Shown here piece by piece: positions 1 through 8,597 of a stretch of DNA of 64,000 bases. The translations under genes were made by a program, and so were the position numbers. The notes beneath the pieces were generated by a model. The model did not search any database and had not been told where the DNA came from. It worked only from the letters and a program-made list of their open reading frames with translations. Numbering within the stretch: the stretch's first letter is position 1; each line of letters starts with the position of its first letter. Source of the DNA: Maribacter algarum (ex Lu et al. 2025) (nom. illeg.). GTDB lineage: Bacteria; Bacteroidota; Bacteroidia; Flavobacteriales; Flavobacteriaceae. The stretch covers positions 124,001 through 188,000 of the forward strand of contig CANMAW010000004.1 of the NCBI GenBank assembly GCA_947495915.1. The letters are read 5' to 3'.

Positions 1-360
1 GATGATCGTGTAAATCATGATTTAGTTACTGAAGATTATTACAGGCAAGAATTAAGCTATCAACAGGAAATTGATGCTGAGAACATAGCTCAAAAGAATT
101 CTATGCAATTACTAATTTCGAAAACAAACGACGGGTTAGCCTTGCAATTTCCAAATCAAATAGATCATCATAAAATAAAGGGAACAGTATCCTTATACAG
201 ACCATCTAATAAACAATTAGACTTTGACTTTGACTTAAGTCTGTCTGATGCACATTTGCTCATACCTGACAAACGTTTGTTGGATGGTCGTTGGGATATT
301 AAAGTGTTATGGATTTATAATGCTGAACAATATTTACATAAAGAAAGTATAACCTACTAA
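1..360 (+). CDS. FixH-like cbb3 oxidase assembly protein, 5' partial
   Basis: The reading frame is open from base 1, so the gene starts upstream of the window; the first in-frame ATG (103) is internal. The visible 119 residues begin DDRVNHDLVTEDYYRQELSY, a pattern typical of the periplasmic part of FixH, where a membrane anchor is followed by a short beta-sandwich. The anchor itself must lie outside the window. FixH is a membrane protein needed to assemble or supply copper to cbb3-type cytochrome c oxidase, the high-affinity terminal oxidase used at low oxygen. The next gene starts 2 bp after the stop, so the two are one operon, probably the tail of ccoNOP-fixG-fixH. The family call rests on this motif and on the neighbour. 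Confidence 0.8.
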   Translation, partial: DDRVNHDLVTEDYYRQELSYQQEIDAENIAQKNSMQLLISKTNDGLALQFPNQIDHHKIKGTVSLYRPSNKQLDFDFDLSLSDAHLLIPDKRLLDGRWDIKVLWIYNAEQYLHKESITY

Positions 361-362
361 AG

Positions 363-1067
363 ATGATTCTATCAGCAATTGCCTTGGGTTTATTGGGAAG
401 TTTACACTGCATGGGCATGTGTGGCCCCATTGCCTTTATGCTACCTGTTGATAGAACCAATAATTTAAAAAAGGCCACACAAATTGGTATTTATCATTTA
501 GGTAGACTTTTAGCTTACGCACTAATAGGGTTAGTATTTGGCTTATTAGGAAAAGGCCTTTATGTTTTTGGTTTGCAGCAAAAGCTATCAATAATCATCG
601 GTAGTCTAATGATATTAGTGGTCATACTTCCTTATAAAACATTCCATAAATATAATTTTTCAAAACCCATATATAAGATAATTTCTAAAGTAAAAAATAA
701 GCTAGGAAAAGAGCTTACCAAAAAAACTTCAGATACTTTTTTAACCATAGGTTTTTTAAATGGTTTGCTACCCTGCGGATTGGTTTATATGGCATTATTC
801 GGTGCCATTGCAATGGGTGATGCATTGAAAGGAAGCTTATATATGATGTTGTTCGGTATTGGTACCGTGCCTTTAATGACTAGCGTAATTTACTTTAGCG
901 GAATACTAAAGGGTACTGCCCGACAAAAAGTTCAAAAATTAATTCCGGTTTTTGTAGTGCTAATAGGTTTGTTTTTTATCATTAGAGGCCTTGGGTTAGG
1001 AATTCCTTATGTGTCTCCTAAACCAATAGTTGAAGTAGTATCAAGCGAAATAGATTGTCATCAATAA
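363..1067 (+). CDS. SafE/DsbD-like membrane protein linked to cbb3 oxidase
   Basis: A 234-residue polytopic membrane protein of about six hydrophobic segments. It has two inverted-repeat halves, each marked by a conserved Cys/Pro motif: GSLHCMGMCGPIAF near residue 12 and NGLLPCGLVYMALFGA near residue 134. This is the DsbD_2/TauE-SafE type often annotated sulfite exporter, but members located next to fixH or ccoS genes are thought to serve copper or thiol handling in cytochrome oxidase maturation. The start lies 2 bp after the fixH stop. The C-terminus ends in a short Cys/His tail (EIDCHQ) that could bind metal. The exact substrate is not established by the sequence. Confidence 0.8.
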   Translation: MILSAIALGLLGSLHCMGMCGPIAFMLPVDRTNNLKKATQIGIYHLGRLLAYALIGLVFGLLGKGLYVFGLQQKLSIIIGSLMILVVILPYKTFHKYNFSKPIYKIISKVKNKLGKELTKKTSDTFLTIGFLNGLLPCGLVYMALFGAIAMGDALKGSLYMMLFGIGTVPLMTSVIYFSGILKGTARQKVQKLIPVFVVLIGLFFIIRGLGLGIPYVSPKPIVEVVSSEIDCHQ

Positions 1068-1078
1068 TGTAGCAACTT

Positions 1079-1582
1079 ATGAGCACCTTATCTAATGACG
1101 TTATGTTAAGACCACGATTTCAAATAGAAATTTCTAAGAGAAAAGAAGCGGTCTTAAAGTCGTTCGAAACTTGCGAAAACCCTTCGTTTGTAATCAAAAG
1201 GTCTGAAGACCATATTTTCATAAAATTCGATCATAAAGACCATCACTTCTGGTCGCCTCAATTGCATTTAGAAATTGATGAAATAGATCACTCAAATTGT
1301 AAACTCTTTGGTGTTTTTGGACCAAACCCCACCTTATGGACATTTTTTATGTTTCTACATTTTGCCGTGGCCTGCATTTTTATAATACTGAGTATATGGT
1401 GCTATTCAAGTATCTCTTTAGATAAAGATTATAGTATTCCTTTAACTCTTATGATATTTACAATTATCTGTTGGTTTGTACTATATTTTTTTGGCCGCCT
1501 CGGCAAACGCAAAGGAACCCCGCAGATGAACATGTTATACCAATTTATGAAAGATAAATTGACCGTACAGTCAATAATCTAG
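1079..1582 (+). CDS. small two-TM membrane protein, unknown function
   Basis: This 167-residue protein is not assigned to a named family. Residues 1-80 form a soluble, His-rich region (for example FDHKDHHFWSPQLHLEIDE) that looks like a beta-rich cytoplasmic domain. Two hydrophobic helices follow at roughly 86-110 and 120-139, then a basic tail (GRLGKRKG). The ATG is 11 bp after the preceding stop, so it is probably the last gene of the fixH operon; a bidirectional terminator follows at about 1.69 kb. A role in respiratory-complex assembly is possible by position only. Confidence 0.6.
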   Translation: MSTLSNDVMLRPRFQIEISKRKEAVLKSFETCENPSFVIKRSEDHIFIKFDHKDHHFWSPQLHLEIDEIDHSNCKLFGVFGPNPTLWTFFMFLHFAVACIFIILSIWCYSSISLDKDYSIPLTLMIFTIICWFVLYFFGRLGKRKGTPQMNMLYQFMKDKLTVQSII

Positions 1583-1690
1583 ATTGAATAGTTTAAGTAA
1601 CCCGTCAGTAGTTGTTACTTTGAATCTGATTAATTTTAAAGAACCTTTTGTAAAAGAGGCTCACACTTTTTTCTGGAATAATTACTATAA

Positions 1691-1728
1691 AAAAAAGGGA
1701 ATATCGTTTAAGATTATTCCCTTTCTTT
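1691..1728. terminator. bidirectional intrinsic terminator between convergent genes
   Basis: AAAGGGAATA (1694-1703) pairs with TATTCCCTTT (1715-1724) around an 11-nt loop, with an A-run before and a T-rich stretch after. It can therefore end transcripts from both the fixH operon on the plus strand and the hemN-USP operon on the minus strand. Confidence 0.8.
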
Positions 1729-1744
1729 AGTTAATTGAGTTAAT

Positions 1745-2569
1745 TTAATCTATTTTAAAAGTGACTACTGGTAATTTAGAATGATTTGCAACATCTTCAC
1801 CTATACTTCCCATAAAAAAATGTGATAACCCTTTGCGCCCATGCGTAGGTATGGCAATCATATCTGCCAAAATACTGTTACTATAATTTAGAATACCCTG
1901 CTCTACCGTGTAATCGTTAAATATTTCGACCTGCTGCCCAACATTGGCTTTAGATAAAAAATCGTTGATTATTTCATAAGCATCATGATTACTTAAAAAA
2001 TTATCACCAGGTGTATTAATATAAACTAGTTCTATCTCTGCTGATAACATTTTTGCAAAGTTTTGCGCCTTTTTAAAAGCAACTAAATTATCCTCTTTAA
2101 AATCACAGGCAAAAACAAGCCGATCAACTTTGAAATCTTTTAATTCCTCTTTTACAACTATCACGGGAATATCAGCGTTGCGCACTACCCTTTCTGCATT
2201 CGAACCTATAAATATTTCTTTCAATCCGTCGGTACCATGCGACCCCATTACAATTAAATCAACTTCATGTTGCTTAGCGATTTCATTAACCTCACTAAAT
2301 ACTTTATAGTGTTTTATAATGGGCACCACAACTATGTCATTTAAATACGGTTTATCTAAGAATTCTTTTATCCTTTTCTCAGCCAACTTTAGAAAAAATA
2401 CCGTTTGCTCTGGATGCAAACCTTCCGTTGAACTAATAACGGCATAATTTAGTTCAAGCATGTGTAAAGCTAAAATTTCTGAACCGTGTTTTTTAGCTAA
2501 AGATGCCGCCACTTTCAAAGCATATTCAGATTGTTCTGAAAAATCGATGGGTACTATTATTTTTCTCAT
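1745..2569 (-). CDS. universal stress protein, two intact UspA domains
   Basis: A 274-residue tandem UspA protein. Domain 1 starts MRKIIVPIDFSEQSEYALK and carries the nucleotide-binding signature GSHGTDGLKEIFIGSNAERV (G-x2-G-x9-G-S/N). Domain 2 starts at about residue 148 and keeps its own signature, THGRKGLSHFFMGSIGEDVA. Both sites therefore look able to bind ATP, unlike the three tandem paralogues at 6.8-9.4 kb. It lies 11 bp downstream of hemN on the same strand and is probably cotranscribed from the hemN promoter. In Bacteroidota and proteobacteria such USPs accompany low-oxygen respiration genes. The specific role is unknown. Confidence 0.9.
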   Translation of the reverse strand: MRKIIVPIDFSEQSEYALKVAASLAKKHGSEILALHMLELNYAVISSTEGLHPEQTVFFLKLAEKRIKEFLDKPYLNDIVVVPIIKHYKVFSEVNEIAKQHEVDLIVMGSHGTDGLKEIFIGSNAERVVRNADIPVIVVKEELKDFKVDRLVFACDFKEDNLVAFKKAQNFAKMLSAEIELVYINTPGDNFLSNHDAYEIINDFLSKANVGQQVEIFNDYTVEQGILNYSNSILADMIAIPTHGRKGLSHFFMGSIGEDVANHSKLPVVTFKID

Positions 2570-2580
2570 AATAAATGTTT

Positions 2581-3942
2581 TTAAATAGTCATTGAGAATA
2601 ATTTTGTTTCCGGTTTTTTCTGTTGTAAATGCAAATCAAAAGCCATGCATATGTTACGTACAAAGGGTCTACCCTTTTTTGTAATTTTTAATTCTCCGTC
2701 ATTTATGATAACTAATTGATCAGATTCCATCTCTGACAAACGTTCTAAAACAGCATCTAATGCTGAAAAATGTAATTTATTGCTACCCCAATGAGTTTCA
2801 AATTGACACATTAGGTTAAGAATATGTCTTCGTATTATTTGATCTTCTTCCGTCAAAAGATGGCCTTTAAAAATGGGGATTATACCATTCTCTATTAAAT
2901 GCAAGTATTCTTCAATACTCTTTACATTTTGCGCAAAACCATACCAACTATCACTAATACTTGAAGCTCCTAGCCCTACCATTAAATGTGTCTTAGAAGC
3001 GGTATACCCCATAAAATTTCTATGGAGTTTTCCTGTTTTCAAAGAACCATATAAGGCATCACTTTGTAGTGCAAAATGATCCATTCCTATTTCAGCATAC
3101 CCAACTTTTGCGAGTAATTTTTTTCCCGTTTCATATTGATTTTTTTTATCATTTGCAGAGGGTAAATCTTCATCTTTAAAACCACGTTGTCCGTTGCCTT
3201 TTAACCAGGGTACATGGGCATAGCTGTAAAAAGCTAGTCGATCTGGCATTAATTCTTTGGTTTTTAAAATAGTTTCTTCGACATGTTTAAGTGTTTGAAA
3301 AGGCAAACCAAAAATAATATCATGCCCTACCGAGGTGTAACCAATTTCACGGGCCCAGTCGGTAACTCTTTTTACATTTTCAAATGGTTGTACTCTATGA
3401 ATTGCCTTTTGTACCGTGTGATTATAATCTTGCACTCCGTAACTTACTCTTCTAAACCCAAGGTCATAAAGGGTTTGTAAGTGTGATTTGGTTGTATTAT
3501 TAGGGTGCCCCTCAAAACTAAATTCATGAATTGGTGATATATGAGCACTTTTTATAATTCCTTCTATTAAAAACCTTAAGTTATCCGGAGAAAAAAACGT
3601 AGGTGTTCCACCGCCTAGATGTAACTCTTTTATTGTAGGCCTTTTCATAAACAAGCCACAGTATAATTTCCACTCTTTAAGAATTGCTTTTAGATAGGGT
3701 AACTCTACATCATGGCGTTTGGTAATACGCTTATGACAACCACAAAAAGTACACAAACTTTCACAAAAAGGTAGATGAATGTATAGGCTAATACCTTCAA
3801 TATCATTACTAATATCAAAACTTCTTTTTACTGAGGCCTCCCATTTTTTTCCAGAGAAATTTTTTAAATTCCAATAAGGAACGGTCGGATAACTCGTATA
3901 TCGCGGCCCTGGTACATTATATTTTTGAACTATACTACACAT
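2581..3942 (-). CDS. hemN: oxygen-independent coproporphyrinogen III oxidase
   Basis: A 453-residue radical-SAM enzyme that decarboxylates coproporphyrinogen III to protoporphyrinogen IX without oxygen, for haem synthesis under anoxia or microaerobiosis. The HemN-type cluster motif CxxxCxxCxC is present as C60, C64, C67 and C69 (PFCESLCTFCGCHKR). It is preceded by the typical N-terminus VPGPRYTSYPT and followed by LHLGGGTPTFF and ISFGVQD-like (VSYGVQDYN) segments. Length and the C-terminal HemN domain fit true HemN rather than the shorter HemW. It has its own promoter region, with an FNR-type palindrome at 3991-4002, and runs into a USP gene. Haem supply fits the cbb3 oxidase genes nearby. 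Confidence 0.93.
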   Translation of the reverse strand: MCSIVQKYNVPGPRYTSYPTVPYWNLKNFSGKKWEASVKRSFDISNDIEGISLYIHLPFCESLCTFCGCHKRITKRHDVELPYLKAILKEWKLYCGLFMKRPTIKELHLGGGTPTFFSPDNLRFLIEGIIKSAHISPIHEFSFEGHPNNTTKSHLQTLYDLGFRRVSYGVQDYNHTVQKAIHRVQPFENVKRVTDWAREIGYTSVGHDIIFGLPFQTLKHVEETILKTKELMPDRLAFYSYAHVPWLKGNGQRGFKDEDLPSANDKKNQYETGKKLLAKVGYAEIGMDHFALQSDALYGSLKTGKLHRNFMGYTASKTHLMVGLGASSISDSWYGFAQNVKSIEEYLHLIENGIIPIFKGHLLTEEDQIIRRHILNLMCQFETHWGSNKLHFSALDAVLERLSEMESDQLVIINDGELKITKKGRPFVRNICMAFDLHLQQKKPETKLFSMTI

Positions 3943-3990
3943 AAAAAATCTATTTCATACAAAACTAGAATTAATGCTTTTTATAGAATA

Positions 3991-4002
3991 TGATTTTAAT
4001 CA
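3991..4002. promoter_or_regulatory. CRP/FNR-type palindrome upstream of hemN
   Basis: TGATTTTAATCA matches TGAYnnnnRTCA, the half-site spacing of FNR/CRP operators. It lies about 50 bp upstream of the hemN start in the divergent hemN/histidine-kinase interval. A second, larger inverted repeat (AGAATATGA at 3985-3993, TCATATTCT at 4007-4015) overlaps it. Confidence 0.6.
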
Positions 4003-4151
4003 TACTTCATATTCTAAAAGATTTTTTATTTGGCACCGAAATAATAAAACGCGTTAGATTATAGTGTACAAAGCCATTATAAAATATTTTTTAAAAAATA
4101 GTTTAGAGCATTTTAATGAAAATAATCATCGGATAAGCTTAAATTTATAAC

Positions 4152-5663
4152 ATGCAAATTTTTGAAAAAGACAGCAATATTTTCAAACTATTATCTGAAG
4201 CTATTTCTGAAGGGATTGTGGTTGTTAATGACAAACAAAAAATTGTAGCTTCTAACGGCGCTGCGAGTGAAATGTTTGGTTATGATGAAAATGAACTCGT
4301 AGGCTTGTCTTTAAATTTGTTGATACCACGAGAATATCATGGTTCACATGGTCATCATTTCAACACCTTTATTGAAGGAAGCGAAAAAAGACAAATGGGT
4401 CATGGCAGAAACTTATACGGGCTCAAGAAAAATGGCAAAAAGTTTCCGGTAGAGGCAGGTTTAAATCCATTTCATCTATATGGAAATACTTATGTGATGG
4501 CTTTAGTTATCGATATCACAGAGCGAAAAAAATCACAAGAACAATTAAGCCATTGGTTTCAGATTTTCAATGAGTCTTTAAACGAAATATATGTGTTTGA
4601 TGCTCAAACACTTAAATTTATTAATGTTAATTATGGTGCTCAATCTAATATTGGTTATAATTTACAGGAACTTAAAACAATTACCCCATTAGATATAAAA
4701 CCAACGTTTACTGAAACTAGTTTTAGAAAAATGCTAGAACCTTTAATAAACGGTAAACTGAAAAAACTAGATTTAGAGTCCATTCATCAAAGAAAAGACG
4801 GCACTACCTACCCTGTTGAAATACATTTACAGCTGTCAAGCATTGGAGATCATCAAGTTTTTGTAGCAATCATTTTAGATATTACCGAACGTAAATCATA
4901 CACTGCTAACCTTGAAAAAACAGTGGCTGAACGAACCTTGCAATTAGAGGAAGCCTTAGCGAAAGAAAAAGAATTGAGTGAATTGAAAACTAAGTTTCTA
5001 TCGTTGGTTTCACATGAATTTAAAACACCATTAAGTAGCATTCTAACTTCAACAACGCTATTAGGAAAATATACCACCAGCGAACAACAAGAAAAGCGAG
5101 ACAAACACCTTACAACAATTAAAAGCAAAGTAAAGTATTTAGATAATATATTAAATGATTTTTTATCTGTTGAACGCTTAGAGTCTGGCAAGGTAAATTA
5201 TAGAAAATCGGTTTTTCCGTTGAGCAAAGTAGTTAATGAAGTCGTATACGATTCAAACATGTTGCTCAAGGAAGGACAAACAATACTTTACCCCCATGAC
5301 ATTGATGATATTAACTTAAATTTTGATGAAAAAATATTGGAATTAGTACTATCTAACCTTGTGCATAATGCCATTAAATACTCCCCAGAAGGTACACAGA
5401 TTGATATTCAAGTAAGCGCTAATAACAACAACCTCGTTTTAAAAATAGTTGATCAAGGCATAGGAATACCTAAGGAAGAACAAAAACATATTTTTGACCG
5501 CTACTTTAGAGCTGGCAACGCATTATTAACCCAAGGCACCGGAATAGGACTTAATATTGCTAAACGCCATTTGGAAAATTTAGGAGGCAATATTACTTTT
5601 AAAAGCCTTCAAGACAAAGGAACAACCTTTGAGGTTATTTTACCATTAGAACAGCACAATTAA
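4152..5663 (+). CDS. soluble two-PAS sensor histidine kinase
   Basis: A 503-residue protein with no signal peptide or membrane segment, hence a cytoplasmic sensor. PAS 1 spans about residues 10-122 and PAS 2 about 135-246; both end in the DITER element. A coiled linker (about 250-280) leads to the HisKA domain with the phospho-acceptor box LVSHEFKTPLSSI (H288). An HATPase domain follows with N box (LVHNAIKYSP), G1 (DQGIGIP) and G2 (GTGIGLNIAKRH). PAS 1 contains SHGHHFNTFIEG, which by eye lines up with the region around the proximal haem histidine of FixL, so haem-based oxygen sensing is possible but unproven. Many non-haem PAS domains share this His. The response regulator begins 4 bp downstream, forming one operon. 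Confidence 0.93.
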   Translation: MQIFEKDSNIFKLLSEAISEGIVVVNDKQKIVASNGAASEMFGYDENELVGLSLNLLIPREYHGSHGHHFNTFIEGSEKRQMGHGRNLYGLKKNGKKFPVEAGLNPFHLYGNTYVMALVIDITERKKSQEQLSHWFQIFNESLNEIYVFDAQTLKFINVNYGAQSNIGYNLQELKTITPLDIKPTFTETSFRKMLEPLINGKLKKLDLESIHQRKDGTTYPVEIHLQLSSIGDHQVFVAIILDITERKSYTANLEKTVAERTLQLEEALAKEKELSELKTKFLSLVSHEFKTPLSSILTSTTLLGKYTTSEQQEKRDKHLTTIKSKVKYLDNILNDFLSVERLESGKVNYRKSVFPLSKVVNEVVYDSNMLLKEGQTILYPHDIDDINLNFDEKILELVLSNLVHNAIKYSPEGTQIDIQVSANNNNLVLKIVDQGIGIPKEEQKHIFDRYFRAGNALLTQGTGIGLNIAKRHLENLGGNITFKSLQDKGTTFEVILPLEQHN

Positions 5664-5667
5664 ACGA

Positions 5668-6717
5668 ATGAAGAAAATACTATTAATCGAAGACGATGTG
5701 TCACTTCGAGAGAATACCGCAGAAATATTAGAGTTTTCAAATTACGAAGTGATTACTGCGCCAAATGGCAAAATTGGAGTAGAACTAGCTAAAGAAAACA
5801 ACCCTGATATCATTGTATGCGATATTATGATGCCTGAAATGGATGGTTACGGAGTACTACAAGAATTATCAACAAATATTAGCACAAAACACATTCCTTT
5901 TATATTTCTATCTGCAAAGACCGAACGTTCTGAAATTAGAAAGGGAATGAATTTAGGGGCAGATGATTATCTCACAAAACCTTTTGAAGAAGAAGAACTT
6001 TTAAGTGCTATTGAAAGCCGCTTAGCGAAGGCACAGCTAATAACTCAAATAACCAACTCATCAACCCCGGTTAATGATACGAACGATGAGTTGCAAACCC
6101 TTAATGAATTAAAGAATTTCTTTGATGACAATGGCTCTATACATAGGTATAACGCTGGTGAAGAAGTGTTTCGAGAAGGAATGCACTCTAACACGATATA
6201 TCTTTTGCTAAAAGGAGTGGTTAAATGTCATAAAATGGATGAAGACGGAAAAGAACTTATCACTGCTTTATATCGTGCTGATGATTTCTTAGGGTTCACT
6301 TCATTAATGGATAATATTGTTCACCAAGAAACAGCTACTGCCGTAGAAAACACTGAGGTTACGGGTATCTCAAAATCAGAACTTAAATCTATTTTAAAAA
6401 ACAATCGCAATATTTCATTGGAATTAATGGAGTTGTTAACGACTAACATTTCAAACATTAAAGACCAATTGCTACAAATGGCATATAGTTCAGTTCGAAA
6501 AAAAACTGCACAAACGCTATTACAATTTTGTGAAATCTTGAATAAAAAACCAGATGAAGCTATTCGTATTTCAAGAAGTGATCTTGCTAGTGTCGCCGGT
6601 ATTGCTACAGAAAGTCTCATTCGAACACTTTCCGGTTTCAAAAAAGAGGGATTAATTGCAATTGAAGGTAGAAATATTCGAATCTTAAAAATAAACGACC
6701 TACAACAGGTCATTTAA
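5668..6717 (+). CDS. receiver-CRP/FNR fusion response regulator
   Basis: A 349-residue regulator that joins a receiver domain to a complete CRP/FNR protein. The receiver (residues 1-120) has the acidic pair D9/D10, phospho-acceptor D52 (IIVCDIMMPEMDGYG) and K104 (LTKPF). A cyclic-nucleotide-type beta-barrel covers about 130-245 (YNAGEEVFREG, LLLKGVVKCHKM). The C-terminal Crp helix-turn-helix lies at about 285-345 (SRSDLASVAGIATESLIRTL). The N-terminal cysteine cluster of Fe-S FNR is absent, so signal input is probably phosphorylation by the adjacent kinase. Operators of TGAYnnnnRTCA type occur in flanking promoters and are the likely targets. Kinase and regulator together resemble a condensed FixL-FixJ-FixK cascade; that is inference. 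Confidence 0.92.
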   Translation: MKKILLIEDDVSLRENTAEILEFSNYEVITAPNGKIGVELAKENNPDIIVCDIMMPEMDGYGVLQELSTNISTKHIPFIFLSAKTERSEIRKGMNLGADDYLTKPFEEEELLSAIESRLAKAQLITQITNSSTPVNDTNDELQTLNELKNFFDDNGSIHRYNAGEEVFREGMHSNTIYLLLKGVVKCHKMDEDGKELITALYRADDFLGFTSLMDNIVHQETATAVENTEVTGISKSELKSILKNNRNISLELMELLTTNISNIKDQLLQMAYSSVRKKTAQTLLQFCEILNKKPDEAIRISRSDLASVAGIATESLIRTLSGFKKEGLIAIEGRNIRILKINDLQQVI

Positions 6718-6743
6718 TATTTCTTTCATAAAATTTCATATCC

Positions 6744-6755
6744 TGATAATTATCA
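6744..6755. promoter_or_regulatory. perfect CRP/FNR-type palindrome upstream of tandem USPs
   Basis: TGATAATTATCA is a perfect 12-bp palindrome of TGAYnnnnRTCA form. It lies 48 bp before the first USP start and immediately after the fusion regulator gene. Confidence 0.65.
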
Positions 6756-6766
6756 TATTATACCGT

Positions 6767-6797
6767 TTCTATACCTATTAGATTTGTAGGTATAGAG
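6767..6797 (+). promoter_or_regulatory. 5'-leader hairpin before USP
   Basis: TCTATACCTA (6768-6777) pairs with TAGGTATAGA (6787-6796) around a 9-nt loop, extendable by one G-U pair. The stem ends 7 bp before the ATG at 6804. It lacks a T-tract, so it is not a terminator. It could modulate translation or mRNA stability, or act as a DNA operator. Confidence 0.45.
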
Positions 6798-6803
6798 TAT
6801 ACA

Positions 6804-7652
6804 ATGAAGAATATCTTAATTCCGACAGACTTCTCTTCGAATGCCTGGAATGCTGTTAAATATGCTAAACGGCTCTACCAATCTACCGCATGCAATTTTC
6901 ACCTTTTGCATGTTTCTGACTACACGGTTGAATCGTCTGCATCCTCTTTTTCGTCAAATGCAGGACTCGGCATCGAAGAACAGTTAGTACTATCTTCTAA
7001 AAAACAGCTTAGAAAATTAATACAACAAATTGAAGCTACTAATACTAATAACCAGCATTGTTTTTTTGGTATTCAAGAAGATGGCTTATTTATAAATGCT
7101 ATCAAGAAACATATACTTGAAAACAAAATTGACCTAATCGTTATGGGCACGAAGGGGGCTTCAGGTTTAAGAGAGCATATTATTGGAAGTAACACTGGTA
7201 ATGTCATTACAAAAGTAAAGTGCAATACCTTAATTATTCCAAAAGGTGTAAAGTTTAAAGAACCGAAAGAAATCGCTTTCCCTACAGACTACAACATCTT
7301 CTATTCGCACCAAATACTCAACGCGCTCACTGAATTATTACACCTTAGTAAGGGTAATTTAAGAATAATGAATGTTTCAAAAATGAATAGAAGCCTCACT
7401 AATCTTCAACAAAATAATAAAGCCTATCTCAGTGACTACCTTCAAGAAACCCATTCTGAACACAGCTCTTTTCATACGATAACCAATAAAAATGTAAAAT
7501 CTGCTATTCAGTGTTTCGTAGAAAGTAGAGACGTTGATATGATCGTTATGGTTGCAAAAAATTTAAACTTTATACAACAAATATTGTTTGACTCAATTGT
7601 TGAAAAGATAAGTTTTCATACTACAGTACCATTTTACGTGCTGCATCAATAA
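6804..7652 (+). CDS. universal stress protein (tandem USP 1)
   Basis: A 282-residue double UspA-fold protein. Domain 1 starts MKNILIPTDFSSNAWNAVKY and has a clear nucleotide-binding motif (GTKGASGLREHIIGSNTGNV, about residues 116-135). Domain 2, from about residue 150 (PKEIAFPTDYN), lacks the G-x2-G-x9-G signature at the equivalent place near its C-terminus (MVAKNLNFIQQILFDSIVEK) and is probably structural or for dimerisation. It heads a row of three related genes and has its own promoter region containing an FNR-type palindrome and a leader hairpin. The role is inferred as survival under low oxygen or growth arrest. Confidence 0.9.
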   Translation: MKNILIPTDFSSNAWNAVKYAKRLYQSTACNFHLLHVSDYTVESSASSFSSNAGLGIEEQLVLSSKKQLRKLIQQIEATNTNNQHCFFGIQEDGLFINAIKKHILENKIDLIVMGTKGASGLREHIIGSNTGNVITKVKCNTLIIPKGVKFKEPKEIAFPTDYNIFYSHQILNALTELLHLSKGNLRIMNVSKMNRSLTNLQQNNKAYLSDYLQETHSEHSSFHTITNKNVKSAIQCFVESRDVDMIVMVAKNLNFIQQILFDSIVEKISFHTTVPFYVLHQ

Positions 7653-7678
7653 AACATATTGATTTCTAGACTTTTAAC

Positions 7679-7690
7679 TGACAAAAGTCA
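7679..7690. promoter_or_regulatory. CRP/FNR-type palindrome upstream of second tandem USP
   Basis: TGACAAAAGTCA has perfect TGAC/GTCA arms spaced by 4 bp, lying 45 bp before the ATG at 7736. Its spacing from the start resembles the site before USP 1. Confidence 0.6.
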
Positions 7691-7735
7691 TGGTTTTTTG
7701 GGGCGATTCCTTGTAGTTTTAATGAAATTTAAATT

Positions 7736-8581
7736 ATGAAAACAATACTGATTCCTATCGATTTTTCGGAAAATGCGCTTCATGCAGTCAATTATGCTTT
7801 AGCACTTTTTAGATGTATTAGATGTGATATATATTTTCTTCATGCTTATGCCGATGCGTTGTATCATCATGTTCATAAAATGGAGCTTAAAGAATTTGAA
7901 TTTGAAAAAGAGAAATTCAATAATGATACGGAAAGAAAACTTCAAAATTTAATTCATATAATTACTGAGCTACCTCCAAACCCAAGACATCGTTTTAAAA
8001 CAGTAAGCGCATGTGAATCATTAGTTGATGCTATTAATGAATTTGTTAACGAAATCAATATTGATATTGTGATAATGGGCACCAAAGGCCAATCAAATGA
8101 CAATAAAGTGCTTTTCGGCAGTAAAACAATTCAAGTATTCAAATATGTGAAGTGCCCTGTATTGGCTGTACCCGATAAAGCTGTAATTCAACAACCTAAA
8201 AGAATACTTTTTGCAACTGATTATATGTTACCCTATAAACGAAGAGAGTTGAAACTTTTAAATGGCCTAAGTCATGAATTTAAATCGACAATTACCTGTT
8301 TATACATATCAGACTTCGAAGATTTAAGTATTAGACAAATTGACAACAAACGATTTCTAACAGAATCATTACCAGATTCATATTTGTATTTCGAACGAAC
8401 AGGTGTAAAAAATAAAGCAACTGCCATTAAAGAACATATGCAATCAAAAGAGATCAATTTATTGGTCATGGTAAATTCAAGACATTCATTTTTAGAAGAC
8501 CTGCTTTATCATTCTACCATAGATAAAATTGGTTTAACTACTAAAATTCCATTTTTAGTAATGCAAAATTTACCGCGTTAA
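7736..8581 (+). CDS. universal stress protein (tandem USP 2)
   Basis: A 281-residue double UspA-fold protein, starting MKTILIPIDFSENALHAVNY. The domain 1 nucleotide motif is altered: GTKGQSNDNKVLFGSKTIQV keeps the flanking glycines but loses the usual S-G-L core. Domain 2 (from about residue 150, PKRILFATDYM) has no ATP signature. It has its own promoter region with a TGACAAAAGTCA palindrome, while USP 3 follows after 16 bp and is probably cotranscribed. It is a divergent paralogue of the flanking USPs. Biochemical function is unknown; the weakened motif suggests poor or no nucleotide binding. Confidence 0.88.
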   Translation: MKTILIPIDFSENALHAVNYALALFRCIRCDIYFLHAYADALYHHVHKMELKEFEFEKEKFNNDTERKLQNLIHIITELPPNPRHRFKTVSACESLVDAINEFVNEINIDIVIMGTKGQSNDNKVLFGSKTIQVFKYVKCPVLAVPDKAVIQQPKRILFATDYMLPYKRRELKLLNGLSHEFKSTITCLYISDFEDLSIRQIDNKRFLTESLPDSYLYFERTGVKNKATAIKEHMQSKEINLLVMVNSRHSFLEDLLYHSTIDKIGLTTKIPFLVMQNLPR

Positions 8582-8597
8582 TTCAATTCGTATACTT

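Noticed and set aside
363-1067. Annotation as a sulfite exporter
   Set aside because: The cysteine/proline motifs and the position directly after fixH fit the SafE/DsbD-like maturation proteins; no sulfur-oxidation genes are near.
4853-5191. Minus-strand open frame inside the histidine kinase gene
   Set aside because: It is antisense to a well-supported kinase, is low-complexity Ser/Leu-rich, has no motif, and shows the codon pattern of a shadow frame.
5668-6717. Calling the regulator a classical oxygen-sensing FNR
   Set aside because: It has no N-terminal Fe-S cysteine cluster. The N-terminus is a phospho-receiver domain.
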